From Anaerolineae bacterium (GTDB lineage Bacteria; Chloroflexota; Anaerolineae; JAAYZQ01): 6,271 nt of DNA. How positions within the stretch are numbered: position 1 is the first letter of the stretch; every line of letters begins with the position of its first letter. The notes under the pieces were generated by a model. That model worked only from the letters and a program-made list of their open reading frames with translations. It had not been told where the DNA came from and did no database searches. This document shows positions 6,101 to 6,271 of this stretch, in pieces. The stretch spans positions 1 through 6,271 of the forward strand of contig JAFGIA010000185.1 in the NCBI GenBank assembly GCA_016929795.1, in the 5' to 3' direction. The position numbers and the translations under genes were made by a program.

Positions 6101-6271
6101 ACGCCGAGACTGGCCAGGCGCTGGCCGTGCTGCGCGGCCACGAGGGCCCGGTGGTGCACGCCACGTGGGATGCCGAGGGCGGGCACATCGTAACCGCCAG
6201 CCGCGATGGCACCGCGCGGGTGTGGGCGGCCGCGACCGGCCAGGAGTTGCCTGTGTTGCGCGGCCACGAGG
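3157..6271 (+). CDS. EAD - nSTAND1 NTPase - TM - WD40 repeat protein (3' partial)
   Basis: The frame is open for 1038 codons from the ATG to the right edge, with no stop. Residues 9-84 are a helical effector-associated-domain-like (death-fold) segment (LRELL, FTVQDLRRFC, LADLVDRVITFCEKR). The nSTAND1-type NTPase covers about 98-480: SPYRGLQPFE and FFGRD lead-in, Walker A GASGCGKS (138-145), Walker B LLLVADQFEE with Asp239 and acidic Glu242/243, LTLRADF with Arg275, then EGQPGSLPLVQ (335-345) and VSHEALIRGW (460-469). Charged coiled-coil-like segments (about 529-568 and 594-645) flank one transmembrane helix (about 571-593). A linker with NQELALLLAIE leads to WD40 repeats from residue 701. In the family, STAND NTPases act as ligand-gated switches that oligomerise, and EADs recruit partner effectors by like-like contacts; many are proposed biological-conflict sensors. 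No effector enzyme domain is present in the part seen. The ligand is unknown. The C-terminus, with at least a ninth repeat, is outside the window. Confidence 0.93.
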   Translation, partial: MDGETRRHNLGALRELLLSTFTVQDLRRFCHDRPLLAPVELEFSPNHGLADLVDRVITFCEKRRLLDTLLLEIQVANPAQYAYFEPRLALPARVLAASPYRGLQPFEAEHASLFFGRDAMIAQLVKRVRACPFIAVVGASGCGKSSLVRAGLVPALCNEAASGSPDWSMCLFRPGPEPLHALAASLVDLLEPDAGEVTRLAQARSLAQALGDSTIALADVSARLCARPPTPRRLLLVADQFEEVFTECRDPAQRQRLIAALLAAGTGATVVLTLRADFYGHVLADRHLAEAVDAGLVNVLPMSRDEMRTAVEQPAFGSGGAFEAGLVDRILDDVEGQPGSLPLVQFALTELWARATSQGLLTHAAYEAIGQVEGAIARRAEAVYETLDAQGHAAVVRGVFMRLAHYGAGMEGTRRRAALPDLATPGMPAVEVERVVDALAGARLVVTGQDTLAGSATVEVSHEALIRGWGRLRTWLDADRAFGLWRDKLAAARRAWLDAAQDEGALLRGAPLSEAEGWLADRGDDLNEAERAYIQAGLALREREAAEEREQQRKEAQLVAEQRAAGRLRHLAIALAGLFVLALALAGLAAWLWGDATEQRDLARIESQARATARMEAVDEARARATAQADAEVQRDQAQEARIQADGLKLAFASLGQIDTNQELALLLAIECARTAHSFEADSALRAWFLHAGHSVALLSGHEGPVSRAAWDSEGRRIVTASEDGTARVWDASTGQALAVLRGHQGPLVTAAWDGQGRRLVTASEDGTARLWDADTGQALAVLRGHEGRVWHAAWDPEGRRIVTCGDDATARVWDAGTGQVLAVLRGHQDWVAHAAWDGDGRRIVTASSDGTARVWDAETGRETAVLRGHESTVVHAAWDGQGSRIVTASWDNTARVWDADTGQALAVLRGHEDWLWHAAWDGEGRRIVTAGDTTARIWDASTGQALAVLRGHEEWVTDAAWDPGGRHLATASWDHTARLWDAETGQALAVLRGHEGPVVHATWDAEGGHIVTASRDGTARVWAAATGQELPVLRGHE
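5257..6271 (+). repeat. Tandem 126-bp WD40-encoding repeats (8 complete plus the start of a ninth)
   Basis: The Gly-His that opens each WD40 unit begins at 5257, 5383, 5509, 5635, 5761, 5887, 6010, 6136 and 6262. Spacing is 126 bases (42 aa) except the sixth unit, which is 123 (41 aa). Framework residues recur in nearly every unit: GH, AAWD, GRRIVTAS, D, TARVWD, TGQALAVLR. Identity extends to DNA: a 23-base string starting CAGGCGCTGGCC is identical at 5362, 5488, 5866 and 6115, and differs by one base at 5989. Seven or eight such units normally close one beta-propeller. The repeat continues past the edge, so a second propeller is possible. The close DNA identity implies recent duplication or gene conversion. 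Confidence 0.92.

Noticed and set aside
5385..6212. Long minus-strand open frame opposite the WD40 repeats (275 aa); another at 5629-6267
   Set aside because: They are reverse-strand readings of the 126-bp repeats. High GC and the in-phase repeat keep them free of stops, and the products are low-complexity Ser/Arg/Ala or Gly/Ala/Arg repeats matching no family.

Overview
The window holds two large protein-coding genes transcribed away from each other from a shared intergenic region of about 290 bases. GC content is high throughout. The left gene (minus strand, about 84-2864) encodes a secreted multidomain protein: signal peptide, lamin-tail domain, Ig-like domain, malectin-like domain, fibronectin type III domain and a C-terminal CotH kinase-like domain. 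The right gene (plus strand, from 3157, running off the right edge with no stop) encodes a giant STAND NTPase: an N-terminal death-fold-like effector-associated domain, an nSTAND1-type P-loop NTPase, a single transmembrane helix flanked by charged coiled-coil segments, and at least eight complete, near-identical WD40 repeats. No RNA gene, insertion sequence or CRISPR array is visible.

The organism is most likely a multicellular-type or filamentous environmental bacterium. Chloroflexota (Anaerolineae or Caldilineae-like) is my best guess, with Planctomycetota or Myxococcota possible. This rests on the high GC, the lamin-tail plus CotH architecture, and the large EAD-nSTAND-WD40 protein, a class expanded in such lineages. 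It is inference from family knowledge, not a taxonomic marker.

Layout: 1-83 is a short non-coding tail containing three copies of AATCCGTG. Positions 84-2864 are the CotH gene. Positions 2865-3156 are the divergent control region. It has a near-perfect sigma70-type promoter for the CotH gene (TTGACA, 17 bases, TATACT) and a second good promoter for the STAND gene (TTGCCA, 17 bases, TATGAT). Positions 3157-6271 are the STAND gene, partial at its 3' end.

Three points deserve attention. First, the STAND/WD40 gene looks like a diversifying conflict or immunity-type sensor: its repeats are nearly identical in the framework but differ at the positions expected on the ligand-binding face of a propeller. 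Second, a transmembrane helix between NTPase and WD40 domains suggests the sensor may lie outside the cytoplasmic membrane, with the NTPase and EAD inside. Third, the CotH gene has a perfect ribosome binding site (AGGAGG) five bases before an ACG codon where ATG is expected. The only upstream GTG lies inside its own promoter, so the gene either uses a rare ACG start, has lost its start by point mutation, or contains a sequence error. No functional link between the two genes is shown beyond the shared control region.
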